Shown here piece after piece: positions 1-5,056 of a stretch of 5,056 bases of DNA. Within the stretch, counting starts at the first letter, position 1; the number at the start of each line of letters is the position of its first letter. A model generated the notes under the pieces. It was not told the DNA's origin, searched no databases, and was given only the letters and a program-made list of their open reading frames with translations. The DNA lies in NCBI GenBank assembly GCA_945903655.1, contig CAMDOY010000292.1, positions 1 to 5,056 of the forward strand, read 5' to 3'. A program made the translations under genes and the position numbers. The DNA comes from Rhizobium sp. Q54 (GTDB lineage Bacteria; Pseudomonadota; Alphaproteobacteria; Rhizobiales; Beijerinckiaceae).

Positions 1-762
1 CGCGCTCTGCTGCGAGCGGAAGGCCCAGCCGGTCATGCGGCCTTCGAGCCAGGCGGTGACGGCGTACATGCCGATGCCCTCGATGGCCAGCACCAGCAGC
101 CCCGCGAAGACCAGCGGCATCTGGAAGTTGGAGCCCGCCTGGGTCATCAGATGGCCCAGCCCCGCATTGGCCGCGATGGTCTCCGACACCACGGCGCCCA
201 CGAAGGCGAGGGTGATGGCGACCTTCAGGGAGCCGAAGAAATAGGGCATGGCGCGGGGAATGCCGACTTTGCGCATCACGTCGAGCTTGGAGGCGCCCAG
301 CGCCCGCAGCACGTCTTCCAGCTCCGGCTCGATGGTGGCGAGGCCCGTGGCCACATTCACCACCACGGGGAAGAAGGAGATGAGGAAGGCCGTCAGGATG
401 GCGGGCACCTCGCCAATGCCGAACCACAGCACCAGGATCGGCACCACCGCGACTTTCGGGATCGAGTTGAAGCCGATCATCACGGGATAGAGCCCGCGGT
501 AGATGGTGCGCGACCAGCCCACGAAGAGCCCCAGCAGCAGGCCAAAGCCCACCGCCATCAGAAAGCCCGCCAGGGTGGTCCACAGGGTCACAAAGGCGTT
601 CTTCATCAGGGGCGACCAGTAACGCATGGCCGCCGCATAGATTTCGGTGGGGGCGGGCAGCACGATGCTCGACACCTTGAAGAGGCGGCACGCCGCTTCC
701 CAGAAGAGAAAGAGCCCGATGGTGAAGATCCAGGGCGCGAGGGTTTCGATCTTGCGTGTCAT
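1..762 (-). CDS. ABC transporter permease, SsuC/TauC/ThiX type (C-terminus cut by window edge)
   Basis: Inner-membrane permease of a binding-protein-dependent importer. Reading from ATG at 762, 254 codons are open to the window edge without a stop; family members are about 250-270 residues, so probably only the last few are missing. Hydrophobic segments lie near residues 10-25, 58-83, 104-116, 120-142, 180-195 and 214-237, fitting about six membrane spans. The stretch NSIPKVAVVPILVLWFGIG (99-117) is typical of the SsuC/TauC branch. The EAA cytoplasmic loop that contacts the ATPase is at about 147-173 (ELEDVLRALGAS, then GIPRAMP). The start overlaps the ATPase stop as ATGA, and GGAGGTG lies 8 nt upstream (777-771), inside the ATPase gene, so translation is probably coupled. 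Family assignment is strong. The substrate is not readable from a permease; the binding-protein gene upstream is the better guide. Confidence 0.93.
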   Translation of the reverse strand, partial: MTRKIETLAPWIFTIGLFLFWEAACRLFKVSSIVLPAPTEIYAAAMRYWSPLMKNAFVTLWTTLAGFLMAVGFGLLLGLFVGWSRTIYRGLYPVMIGFNSIPKVAVVPILVLWFGIGEVPAILTAFLISFFPVVVNVATGLATIEPELEDVLRALGASKLDVMRKVGIPRAMPYFFGSLKVAITLAFVGAVVSETIAANAGLGHLMTQAGSNFQMPLVFAGLLVLAIEGIGMYAVTAWLEGRMTGWAFRSQQSA

Positions 763-1538
763 GCCTTGCGCACCTCCGCGATCTTGTTGCGCAAAGCCAG
801 CACCAGCGCCGAGAATTCGGGCTCGTAGCAGACTTCCAGCTCGCGGGGCCTTGGAAAAGGCACAGTCCGCGTCTCGATGATGCGGCCAGGGCGGGCGCTC
901 ATCACATGGATGGTGTCCGCCAGAAAGGCCGCCTCGCGCAGGTCATGGGTCACCAGCACGACCGTGAAGCCCAGCCGCTGCCAGACGTCGCGCAGCACGC
1001 ACCACAGTTCCTCGCGGGTGGAGGCGTCGAGCGCCGCGAAGGGCTCGTCGAGCATCAGCAGGGCGGGTTCATGGATCAGCGAGCGGCACAGGGAGGCGCG
1101 CTGCTGCATGCCGCCCGAGAGCTCCCAGGGGAAGCGGTCGCCAAAGCCGGTGAGGCCCACGGTGTCCAGCAGCTTTTCGGCGCGGCCGCGGTACTCGTCC
1201 TTCTTGGCGCGGAAGTTGGAGCGATAGGGCTCCACGATTTCCAGCGGCAGCAGGACATTGTCGATCACCGTGCGCCAGGGCAGCAGATTGGAGTTCTGGA
1301 ACGCCATGCCCGCCAGCTTGACCGGCCCGGTGACCGGGGCGCCGTCCACGATCACCTTGCCGGAGGTGGGCTTCACCAGGCCGGTGACGAGCTTCATCAG
1401 GGTGGATTTGCCGCAGCCCGAGGGACCCACGACTGCGGCGAACTCACCTTTGGCGACGGAGATGCTGGTCCCCTCAAGGGCCAGCACCGGACCGGTCCGC
1501 CCGGCATAGGCCAGCGAAACGTCATCAAGAACTATCAC
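759..1538 (-). CDS. ABC transporter ATP-binding protein, SsuB/TauB/ThiZ type
   Basis: Cytoplasmic ATPase that powers the importer formed with the permease and binding protein beside it. The 259 residues are the normal family length and every nucleotide-binding motif is intact: Walker A GPSGCGKST (38-46), Q-loop Gln81, signature LSGGMQQR (140-147), Walker B LLMLDEP (160-166), D-loop ALDAS (169-173) and switch His198 in VTHD. The C-terminal PFPRPRELE segment (228-235) is common in nitrate/sulfonate/taurine-type ATPases. The start is GTG: the in-frame upstream stretch reaches a stop with no ATG, and GAGAGGA sits 8 nt before the GTG (1553-1547). The segment EPYRSNFRAKKDEYRGRAE (103-121) looks somewhat longer than in SsuB/TauB, a variation judged from memory only. 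The gene begins 38 nt after the binding-protein stop and overlaps the permease start by 4 nt, so the three form one transcription unit. Confidence 0.96.
   Translation of the reverse strand: MIVLDDVSLAYAGRTGPVLALEGTSISVAKGEFAAVVGPSGCGKSTLMKLVTGLVKPTSGKVIVDGAPVTGPVKLAGMAFQNSNLLPWRTVIDNVLLPLEIVEPYRSNFRAKKDEYRGRAEKLLDTVGLTGFGDRFPWELSGGMQQRASLCRSLIHEPALLMLDEPFAALDASTREELWCVLRDVWQRLGFTVVLVTHDLREAAFLADTIHVMSARPGRIIETRTVPFPRPRELEVCYEPEFSALVLALRNKIAEVRKA
771..777 (-). promoter_or_regulatory. ribosome binding site of the permease inside the ATPase gene
   Basis: GGAGGTG, a near-perfect anti-16S match, lies 8 nt before the permease ATG at 762 and within the last ATPase codons. With the ATGA stop/start overlap this indicates translational coupling and matched subunit synthesis. 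Confidence 0.8.
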
Positions 1539-1546
1539 GATATCCG

Positions 1547-1553
1547 TCCTCTC
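1547..1553 (-). promoter_or_regulatory. ribosome binding site supporting the ATPase GTG start
   Basis: GAGAGGA lies 8 nt before GTG at 1538. Part of it falls in a small potential stem, CGTC/GACG around a 6-nt loop, which is probably too short to matter. Confidence 0.7.
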
Positions 1554-1576
1554 AGACGTTGGCGCTGGGCTTCAGC

Positions 1577-2593
1577 TCAGAACTTGCGCTCGGAGGCCGG
1601 GGGCAGGAACTCGGAGGTGAAGAGCTGCTCCGTGGTGGGGCGGTTCTTGAACTCGTAGGTATCGGCGATCTGGTCGATGGACTTGGCGAACCGCGCCGCA
1701 TCGATGCCGCCGACGCCATTGGCCTTCACCCAGGGGGTGACCATGTTGTCGCGCAGGGCCATCTTGAGACGGTCGAGCTCGATCTTCTCGTCAGCGGTTT
1801 CGTTGCGCTTCATGACCGACTTGATGGCGGTGTTGGGATCCTTCGCGGTGTCGATGAAGCCCTTGATGGTGGCGCGCACGAAGCCCGCGACGATCTTCGG
1901 GTTCGCCTTGGCGAAGTCGGGGTTGACCATGATGGCATTGCCATAGAGCACGATGCCATGGTCGCTCATCAGCATGACCGAGATGTCCTCGGCTTTGATG
2001 TTGTTCTGCAACAGGTTGAAATAGGAGGAGAAGGAGAAGCCGGTGATGGCGTCCACCTTGCCCTGGGCCAGCATGGGCTCGCGCACGGGGAAGCCGACGT
2101 TCTCGATCTTCACCTTGGCGTCTTCGATCTTGTTGGCCTTCACGAAGGCCTTCCACTGGGCGAAGGCGCCGTCGGGGGCGGGGGCGCCGAGCACCTTGCC
2201 TTCGAGATCCCTGGGGGCCTTGATGCCGCCCTTGTTGAGGCTGACGATGGCGAAGGGCGGCACGTCATAGACCATCATGACCGCCTGGACCTTCTGCTCC
2301 GGGTTCTGATCCCGGAACTTCACCAGCGAGTTGATGTCGAAGAAGCCGAGAGGATAGGCGCCAGCGGCCACGCGGGCGATGCCCGCCACCGAGCCGGGGC
2401 CGCTGTCAATGGTCACATCAAGGCCTTCAGCCTTGTAATAGCCCTTGTCGATGGCCACGAAATAGGGGGCGGAGGGCCCCTCGAATTTCCAGTCCAGGGC
2501 GAATTTGACCGCCGTTTGTGCAGATGCCCCAAAAGAGGCGCCTACAAAAAGTGCAGCCGCCGCGCAAGCGAGCTTCAAGGTCCGAACGCTCAT
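1577..2593 (-). CDS. NMT1/THI5-like periplasmic substrate-binding protein of an ABC importer
   Basis: Periplasmic receptor that would deliver ligand to the permease encoded after it. The 338 residues are typical for the family. The N-terminus is a classic Sec signal peptide: MSVRTLK, a hydrophobic core (LACAAAALFVGASFG), and a probable signal-peptidase I site after ASA, near residue 25. The mature part begins with VKFALDWKFEGPSAPYF and then IDKGYYKAEGLDVTI, the hallmark of the NMT1/THI5 and SsuA/TauA fold (type II periplasmic binding protein). FPVREPMLAQGKVDAITGF (168-186) is the usual domain-crossover region. ATG at 2593 is chosen because the signal peptide starts there and GAGGG lies 7 nt upstream (2605-2601). 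The open frame runs on to 2815, but that part is proline/glycine-rich and not protein-like. Relatives bind formylaminopyrimidine (ThiY), taurine, sulfonates or aromatic acids. The ligand here is unknown, and no thiamin gene is visible nearby. Confidence 0.94.
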   Translation of the reverse strand: MSVRTLKLACAAAALFVGASFGASAQTAVKFALDWKFEGPSAPYFVAIDKGYYKAEGLDVTIDSGPGSVAGIARVAAGAYPLGFFDINSLVKFRDQNPEQKVQAVMMVYDVPPFAIVSLNKGGIKAPRDLEGKVLGAPAPDGAFAQWKAFVKANKIEDAKVKIENVGFPVREPMLAQGKVDAITGFSFSSYFNLLQNNIKAEDISVMLMSDHGIVLYGNAIMVNPDFAKANPKIVAGFVRATIKGFIDTAKDPNTAIKSVMKRNETADEKIELDRLKMALRDNMVTPWVKANGVGGIDAARFAKSIDQIADTYEFKNRPTTEQLFTSEFLPPASERKF

Positions 2594-2600
2594 AGGTAAA

Positions 2601-2605
2601 CCCTC
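2601..2605 (-). promoter_or_regulatory. ribosome binding site deciding the binding-protein start
   Basis: GAGGG lies 7 nt before the ATG at 2593. Together with the signal peptide that begins at this Met, it favours the 338-residue product over the longer open frame that extends to 2815. Confidence 0.75.
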
Positions 2606-2613
2606 ATTTCTGG

Positions 2614-2640
2614 CGTCCTCCGCTTCCTGCGGCCCGGACG
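2614..2640 (-). other. leader hairpin ahead of the binding-protein gene
   Basis: CGTCC (2640-2636) pairs with GGACG (2618-2614), and inside it CCGC (2632-2629) pairs with GCGG (2623-2620) around an AGGAA loop, with a small asymmetric internal loop. It lies in the predicted 5' leader and ends 8 nt before the Shine-Dalgarno sequence at 2605-2601. It might affect translation or mRNA stability. It matches no riboswitch consensus that I recognise and could be chance pairing in GC-rich sequence. Confidence 0.25.
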
Positions 2641-2672
2641 TGCTGGGAGGAAAGGCAAGGTCCGTACCACCA

Positions 2673-2700
2673 AGCATAGCGAAAGGTGGGACGTGGGCAA
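2673..2700 (-). promoter_or_regulatory. candidate sigma70-type promoter for the ABC transporter operon
   Basis: On the minus strand TTGCCC (2700-2695) and TATGCT (2678-2673) are separated by 16 nt, each matching four of six consensus bases. Transcription would start near 2666, leaving a leader of about 70 nt before the binding-protein ATG. The position is sensible: downstream of the hairpin that follows the hydrolase gene and in the only long gap of the window. This is a visual match in GC-rich DNA, where chance matches are rarer than in AT-rich DNA but still occur. Confidence 0.4.
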
Positions 2701-2714
2701 GGGGGGGCTGCGGA

Positions 2715-2742
2715 TGCAGGATTCGGGCAGATCGGGCCTGCA
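2715..2742. promoter_or_regulatory. inverted repeat upstream of the candidate promoter (possible operator)
   Basis: TGCAGG (2715-2720) and CCTGCA (2737-2742) form perfect 6-bp arms 16 nt apart, so their centres are 22 nt (about two helical turns) apart. The spacer holds two copies of TCGGGC nine bases apart (2723-2728 and 2732-2737). The element ends 14 nt upstream of the candidate -35 box, a usual place for an activator such as a LysR-type regulator. No regulator gene is visible in the window, so the role is inferred from geometry only. Confidence 0.3.
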
Positions 2743-2781
2743 ACCAGCTGCCCCGCCCTCGCGGCGGAGTAGGCTGGGAGA

Positions 2782-2806
2782 GGCCGGTGAGAGGCCCCCA
2801 CCGGCC
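2782..2806 (-). terminator. possible terminator hairpin after the hydrolase gene
   Basis: A perfect 8-bp inverted repeat, GGCCGGTG (2806-2799 on the transcribed strand) and CACCGGCC (2789-2782), with a 9-nt loop, begins 9 nt after the hydrolase stop codon. GGCT just before it and AGCC just after can add four pairs across a 6-nt bulge. Its position suits the end of the cupin-reductase-hydrolase unit. There is no T-tract behind it (TCTCCC follows), so strict Rho-independent termination is doubtful; it could instead protect the 3' end of the message or only partly reduce read-through. Confidence 0.45.
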
Positions 2807-2815
2807 AGCCCGCAC

Positions 2816-3712
2816 TCAATGCCCGTGGTGCTTCACCGGCTCGCCCGACACCGGGAAGAAGGTCTTCAGCCAGGTCGTCACGGCCTCATGCACGCGCTCG
2901 TTGCCTTCCGCGAACATGAAATGATCCGTGCCGTAGAACAGATGCATTTCGCAATTGGTGGTGGCGCGCTTGAACATCTCGATGGTCTGGTCGGTCGGCG
3001 TCACCGAATCCACCGCGCTGTGCAGAAACAGCACCGGACGCGGGGCGATCTGGGCCACCATGTCTTCGGCGCGGAAATCATACATGCTCTGGGCGGTCTC
3101 CACGGGCATCTGGATGATGGAGCGCTCCACCACATGGCCGCGCAGATGCACGGGGATCGGCACGATGTCATAGCGCGACACCATCATGGACTTTCCGGTG
3201 GCGCGCTTGTGGGCGCGGCCATCGTCGAGCATTTTCAGGAAGCGCGCGAATTCGCCGGGCCCATTGTGCTGGTCGCGGAATTTCTTGGCGCCATTGCCCC
3301 AGCCCGAGGCCGAGATGCAGGCGGCGAAACGCTCGTCCATGCCTGAGGCGTAGACGGCGACCGCCGCGCCGAAGCTGCTGCCCATGACGCCGATGCGCGC
3401 GGGAGCGACACCGTCGAAGGCCTGCAACAGATCCAGCGCGTTGCGCGTGGCGGTGACCTGGTCGTGGCAGATCAGAAGGCCGCGCTCGCCCTCGCTATCG
3501 CCGCAGCCGGGCATGTCGAAGCGCATGGTCACATAGCCAAGCTCGTTGAACATGGCCGAGGGCGTCAGCACATTGCCCGCATTCGAGGTGCTGCCAAAGC
3601 CGTGCAGGATGATGATGGCCGGGCGCTTTTCGCCGGGGGCGACGCCCTGCGGCATAGAGATCGTTCCCGACAGGGTCAATCCGTCGGATTTGAAGCTTAC
3701 GCGATGTTCCAA
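2816..3712 (-). CDS. alpha/beta hydrolase (dienelactone hydrolase / S9-S33-like esterase family), TTG start
   Basis: Probable cytoplasmic serine hydrolase acting on an ester, lactone, amide or C-C bond; no signal peptide is seen. The fold signature is complete: oxyanion-loop LHGFG (36-40), MPGCGDSEG (67-75), nucleophile elbow GSSFG with Ser113, acid Asp235 in SAVDSVTP, and His264 in GTDHF. Residues about 140-215 form an insertion between core strands, likely a lid that sets specificity, and the tail ends in KHHGH. The start is TTG at 3712: GGAGAG lies 6 nt upstream (3724-3719), the frame closes at a stop further upstream with no ATG, and the first internal Met (residue 20) would remove the first beta strand. 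It follows the reductase gene after 16 nt, so the two are probably co-transcribed. The family is very broad; a carboxylesterase, dienelactone hydrolase or ring-cleavage-product hydrolase are all possible, and the substrate is not assigned. Confidence 0.92.
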   Translation of the reverse strand: MEHRVSFKSDGLTLSGTISMPQGVAPGEKRPAIIILHGFGSTSNAGNVLTPSAMFNELGYVTMRFDMPGCGDSEGERGLLICHDQVTATRNALDLLQAFDGVAPARIGVMGSSFGAAVAVYASGMDERFAACISASGWGNGAKKFRDQHNGPGEFARFLKMLDDGRAHKRATGKSMMVSRYDIVPIPVHLRGHVVERSIIQMPVETAQSMYDFRAEDMVAQIAPRPVLFLHSAVDSVTPTDQTIEMFKRATTNCEMHLFYGTDHFMFAEGNERVHEAVTTWLKTFFPVSGEPVKHHGH

Positions 3713-3718
3713 GGTGGT

Positions 3719-3724
3719 CTCTCC
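3719..3724 (-). promoter_or_regulatory. ribosome binding site supporting the hydrolase TTG start
   Basis: GGAGAG lies 6 nt before TTG at 3712, inside the 16-nt gap after the reductase stop. No in-frame ATG exists between this TTG and the upstream in-frame stop, so this site decides the start. Confidence 0.7.
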
Positions 3725-3728
3725 AGAT

Positions 3729-4718
3729 TTAAAGATACATGTTCTTCATGTGCTCTTCGCGATAGCGAAAGCCCGCCGCTACGCCGGGCGGAAAGGCGTT
3801 GGACAGGAAGGCGACGTCTTCGGGCGTCAGCGCCACCTGGGCGGCCTCGGTGTTCTCGACCATGCGGCTGATGGTCTTGGTGCCGGGAATGGGGATGATG
3901 TCGTCGCCCTGCGCCAGCAGCCAGGCCAGCGCCACCTGTCCCCTGGTGCAGCCATGCTTGTCAGCCACTGCGCCGAGATAGCCGACCAGTTCCAGGTTCT
4001 TCGCCAGATTCTCAGGCGAAAAGCGCGGGTGGCGCAGGCGTTCGTCATCCTTGGCCAGCTCAGTGGGCACGGCGCCCGTCAGCAGCCCGCGTCCCAGCGG
4101 CGCATAGGGCACGAAGCTGATGGTGAGTTCGCGCATGGTTTTCAGCACATCCTCGGCCTGTTCACGGTAGAGGATCGAATATTCGCTCTGGATGGCGTCG
4201 ATGGGATGCACCGCGTATGCCCGGCGCAGGGTGGCGGGGTTGACCTCGCACAGGCCCAGCGCCCGGATCTTGCCCTGCTCCTTCAGCCGCGCCATGGCGC
4301 CCACGGTGTCCTCGATGGGCACCAGCGGGTCGATGCGGTGCTGGTAATAGAGGTCGATCACATCGGTCTTCAGCCGCTTGAGGCTGGCTTCGCAGGCGGC
4401 CATCACATGCTCGGGCCGCCCATCGGCCACGCGCGGACCGCGTCCGTTGGTGTTGCCGAATTTGGAGGCGATGACGACGCTGTGGCGACGCCCCTCCAAC
4501 GCGCGGGCGAGCAGGCTCTCGTTGTGGCCCCAGCCATATTTGTCGGACGTGTCCAGAAAATTGACGCCGATGTCGATCGCCTTGTGGATGAGGCGCACGC
4601 CCTCCTCATCGTCAGCCGGTCCATAGGAGCCAGAGGCCGAGGCGCAGCCCAGCCCCAGCGGAAAGACGCTAAGGCTGCTGCGGCCGATGGTGCGGGAGGC
4701 GATGGGGGGCTTGGTCAT
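3729..4718 (-). CDS. aldo/keto reductase
   Basis: NAD(P)H-dependent oxidoreductase with a TIM-barrel fold that interconverts carbonyls and alcohols in the cytoplasm. The 329 residues match the full length of the family. The catalytic tetrad is intact: Asp56 and Tyr61 (in FLDTSDKYG), Lys86 (in ASKFG) and His127 (in YYQHRID). Cofactor-site motifs are also present: QSEYS (177-181), PLGRGLLTG (207-215) and IPIPGTK (275-281) followed by Arg285. These suit the YakC/AKR13-like and pyridoxal-reductase-like branches, where NADPH is usual. ATG at 4718 is the only good start; the ribosome site is weak (GAGCG about 6 nt upstream), so translation may depend partly on the upstream cupin gene. It lies 64 nt after the cupin stop and 16 nt before the hydrolase start. 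The specific substrate is unknown; membership of a catabolic unit with its neighbours is inferred from spacing and strand. Confidence 0.95.
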   Translation of the reverse strand: MTKPPIASRTIGRSSLSVFPLGLGCASASGSYGPADDEEGVRLIHKAIDIGVNFLDTSDKYGWGHNESLLARALEGRRHSVVIASKFGNTNGRGPRVADGRPEHVMAACEASLKRLKTDVIDLYYQHRIDPLVPIEDTVGAMARLKEQGKIRALGLCEVNPATLRRAYAVHPIDAIQSEYSILYREQAEDVLKTMRELTISFVPYAPLGRGLLTGAVPTELAKDDERLRHPRFSPENLAKNLELVGYLGAVADKHGCTRGQVALAWLLAQGDDIIPIPGTKTISRMVENTEAAQVALTPEDVAFLSNAFPPGVAAGFRYREEHMKNMYL

Positions 4719-4734
4719 GGCTGGCGCTCGAAAG

Positions 4735-4766
4735 GCGACGCCGGCTGCGCGAGCAACCGGCGCCTT
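4735..4766 (-). other. intercistronic hairpin between cupin and reductase genes
   Basis: On the transcribed strand CGCCGGTTGC (4762-4753) pairs with GCAGCCGGCG (4748-4739) around a four-base TCGC loop, giving a 10-bp stem with one G-U wobble. AAGG (4766-4763) can extend it by pairing with CCTT further on, across a small bulge. Only three T residues follow the stem, so it is not a canonical intrinsic terminator. An mRNA-stabilising or processing element, or partial attenuation before the reductase gene, fits better. The pairing is seen by eye; no folding energy was computed. Confidence 0.5.
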
Positions 4767-4782
4767 GGGTCTGTGAGGGCTC

Positions 4783-5056
4783 TTACTTCCAGGGCGCGGG
4801 CGTCACCACCTGCGTCTCGATCTCGAAGTGCGAGTTGAAGTGGTGATGGGTCACGTTGGTGGGCGTCGACCACGGCAGTTCGCTGTAGAAATTCATGCGC
4901 AGGAAATCCTGGCTGTCCACGGGGTCGGTGATGACGCTGTGGCCGATGCCGCGCGGGATCATGGTGACGGTGCCGGGCTTGGTGTCGGCGTTGCCCACCT
5001 CCGACATGTCCAGCGCCTCGCCCCGGAACTGGATGCGCACTTCCTCGCTGCGCAGG
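4783..5056 (-). CDS. cupin-domain protein, C-terminal part (N-terminus outside window)
   Basis: The frame is open to the window edge, so the gene starts upstream; the GTG at 5040 is just an internal valine codon. Ninety residues are visible, ending at TAA (4785-4783). They contain a good cupin motif 2, G-x5-P-x-G-x2-H-x3-T (visible residues 28-43, around PGTVTMIPRGIGH), where the usual final Asn is Thr. VRIQFRGEALDMSE before it looks like the strand that follows motif 1. This arrangement occurs in homogentisate/gentisate-dioxygenase-like and other metal-dependent cupins, where the motif 2 His is a metal ligand. After the barrel comes a His-rich stretch, THHHFNSHFE (69-78). Motif 1, which carries the other metal ligands, is off the window, so a dioxygenase is only a guess; an isomerase or non-catalytic cupin is possible. 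Being first of the visible genes, it may start the catabolic operon or continue it from further upstream. Confidence 0.85.
   Translation of the reverse strand, partial: LRSEEVRIQFRGEALDMSEVGNADTKPGTVTMIPRGIGHSVITDPVDSQDFLRMNFYSELPWSTPTNVTHHHFNSHFEIETQVVTPAPWK

Noticed and set aside
1550..1555. CTGAGA on the minus strand before the ATPase gene, as in a TPP riboswitch
   Set aside because: Only this hexamer matches. The rest of the THI-box core is absent and the 38-nt gap is far too short.
151..1658. Plus-strand open frames 151-828 and 756-1658
   Set aside because: They are antisense to the permease and ATPase, with low-complexity charged or His-rich translations and no motif.
1..2593. Naming the transporter genes ssuABC, tauABC or thiXYZ
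   Set aside because: The subunits fit this superfamily, but substrate-specific motifs and partner genes that would justify one name are not visible.
1559..2599. Long plus-strand open frame of 346 codons opposite the binding-protein gene
   Set aside because: It is antisense to a gene with a signal peptide and family motifs. Its translation is rich in His, Gly, Asp and Leu with no recognisable domain, typical of a shadow frame in GC-rich DNA.
2701..2707. Run of seven G (C on the transcribed strand) as a phase-variation tract
   Set aside because: It is short and intergenic, just upstream of the candidate -35 box, with no frame to shift. A promoter-spacing effect is unlikely because it lies outside the -35/-10 spacer.
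2594..2815. N-terminal extension of the binding protein by 74 codons from a GTG at 2815
   Set aside because: The added part is Pro/Gly/Arg-rich, would bury the signal peptide internally, and the ATG at 2593 has its own ribosome site. The region looks regulatory.
3546..4838. Long plus-strand open frame of 430 codons opposite the reductase gene
   Set aside because: It lies mostly opposite an aldo/keto reductase with an intact tetrad, spans several gene boundaries, and its Gln/His/Ala/Gly-rich product has no domain.

Overview
The window is GC-rich bacterial DNA. It carries six protein-coding genes, all on the minus strand and tightly packed, so the biological reading direction runs from high to low coordinates. 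High GC, strong G/C preference at third codon positions, and the style of the proteins (an NMT1/THI5-like binding protein whose mature part opens with a DWKFEGPSAP-like stretch, and an SsuC/TauC-type permease) suggest an alphaproteobacterium, perhaps of the Hyphomicrobiales. This is inference; there is no rRNA or other taxonomic marker.

Layout in transcription order. (1) 5056-4783: C-terminal part of a cupin-fold protein, entering from outside the window. (2) 4718-3729: a complete aldo/keto reductase with an intact catalytic tetrad. (3) 3712-2816: a complete alpha/beta hydrolase with an intact Ser-Asp-His triad and a TTG start. (4) A 222-nt gap (2815-2594) with a stable hairpin just after the hydrolase stop, a 6-bp inverted repeat, a candidate sigma70-type promoter and a small leader hairpin. 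(5) 2593-1577: an NMT1/THI5-like periplasmic binding protein with a signal peptide. (6) 1538-759: an ABC ATPase with a GTG start. (7) 762-1: an ABC permease that overlaps the ATPase stop by 4 nt (ATGA) and lacks only its last residues or stop at the window edge.

Together these look like one uptake-plus-catabolism locus. A SsuABC/TauABC/ThiXYZ-type importer would bring in a small organic (possibly aromatic or heterocyclic) compound, and the cupin, NADPH-type reductase and hydrolase would process it. The substrate cannot be read from the sequence. No thiamin-biosynthesis, sulfonate-monooxygenase or taurine-dioxygenase gene is visible here to settle the importer's ligand. The most useful leads are the coherent but unassigned pathway, the regulatory-looking gap before the transporter genes, the hairpin between the cupin and reductase genes, and the two non-ATG starts backed by good Shine-Dalgarno sequences. 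No mobile element, CRISPR array, tRNA or rRNA was seen.
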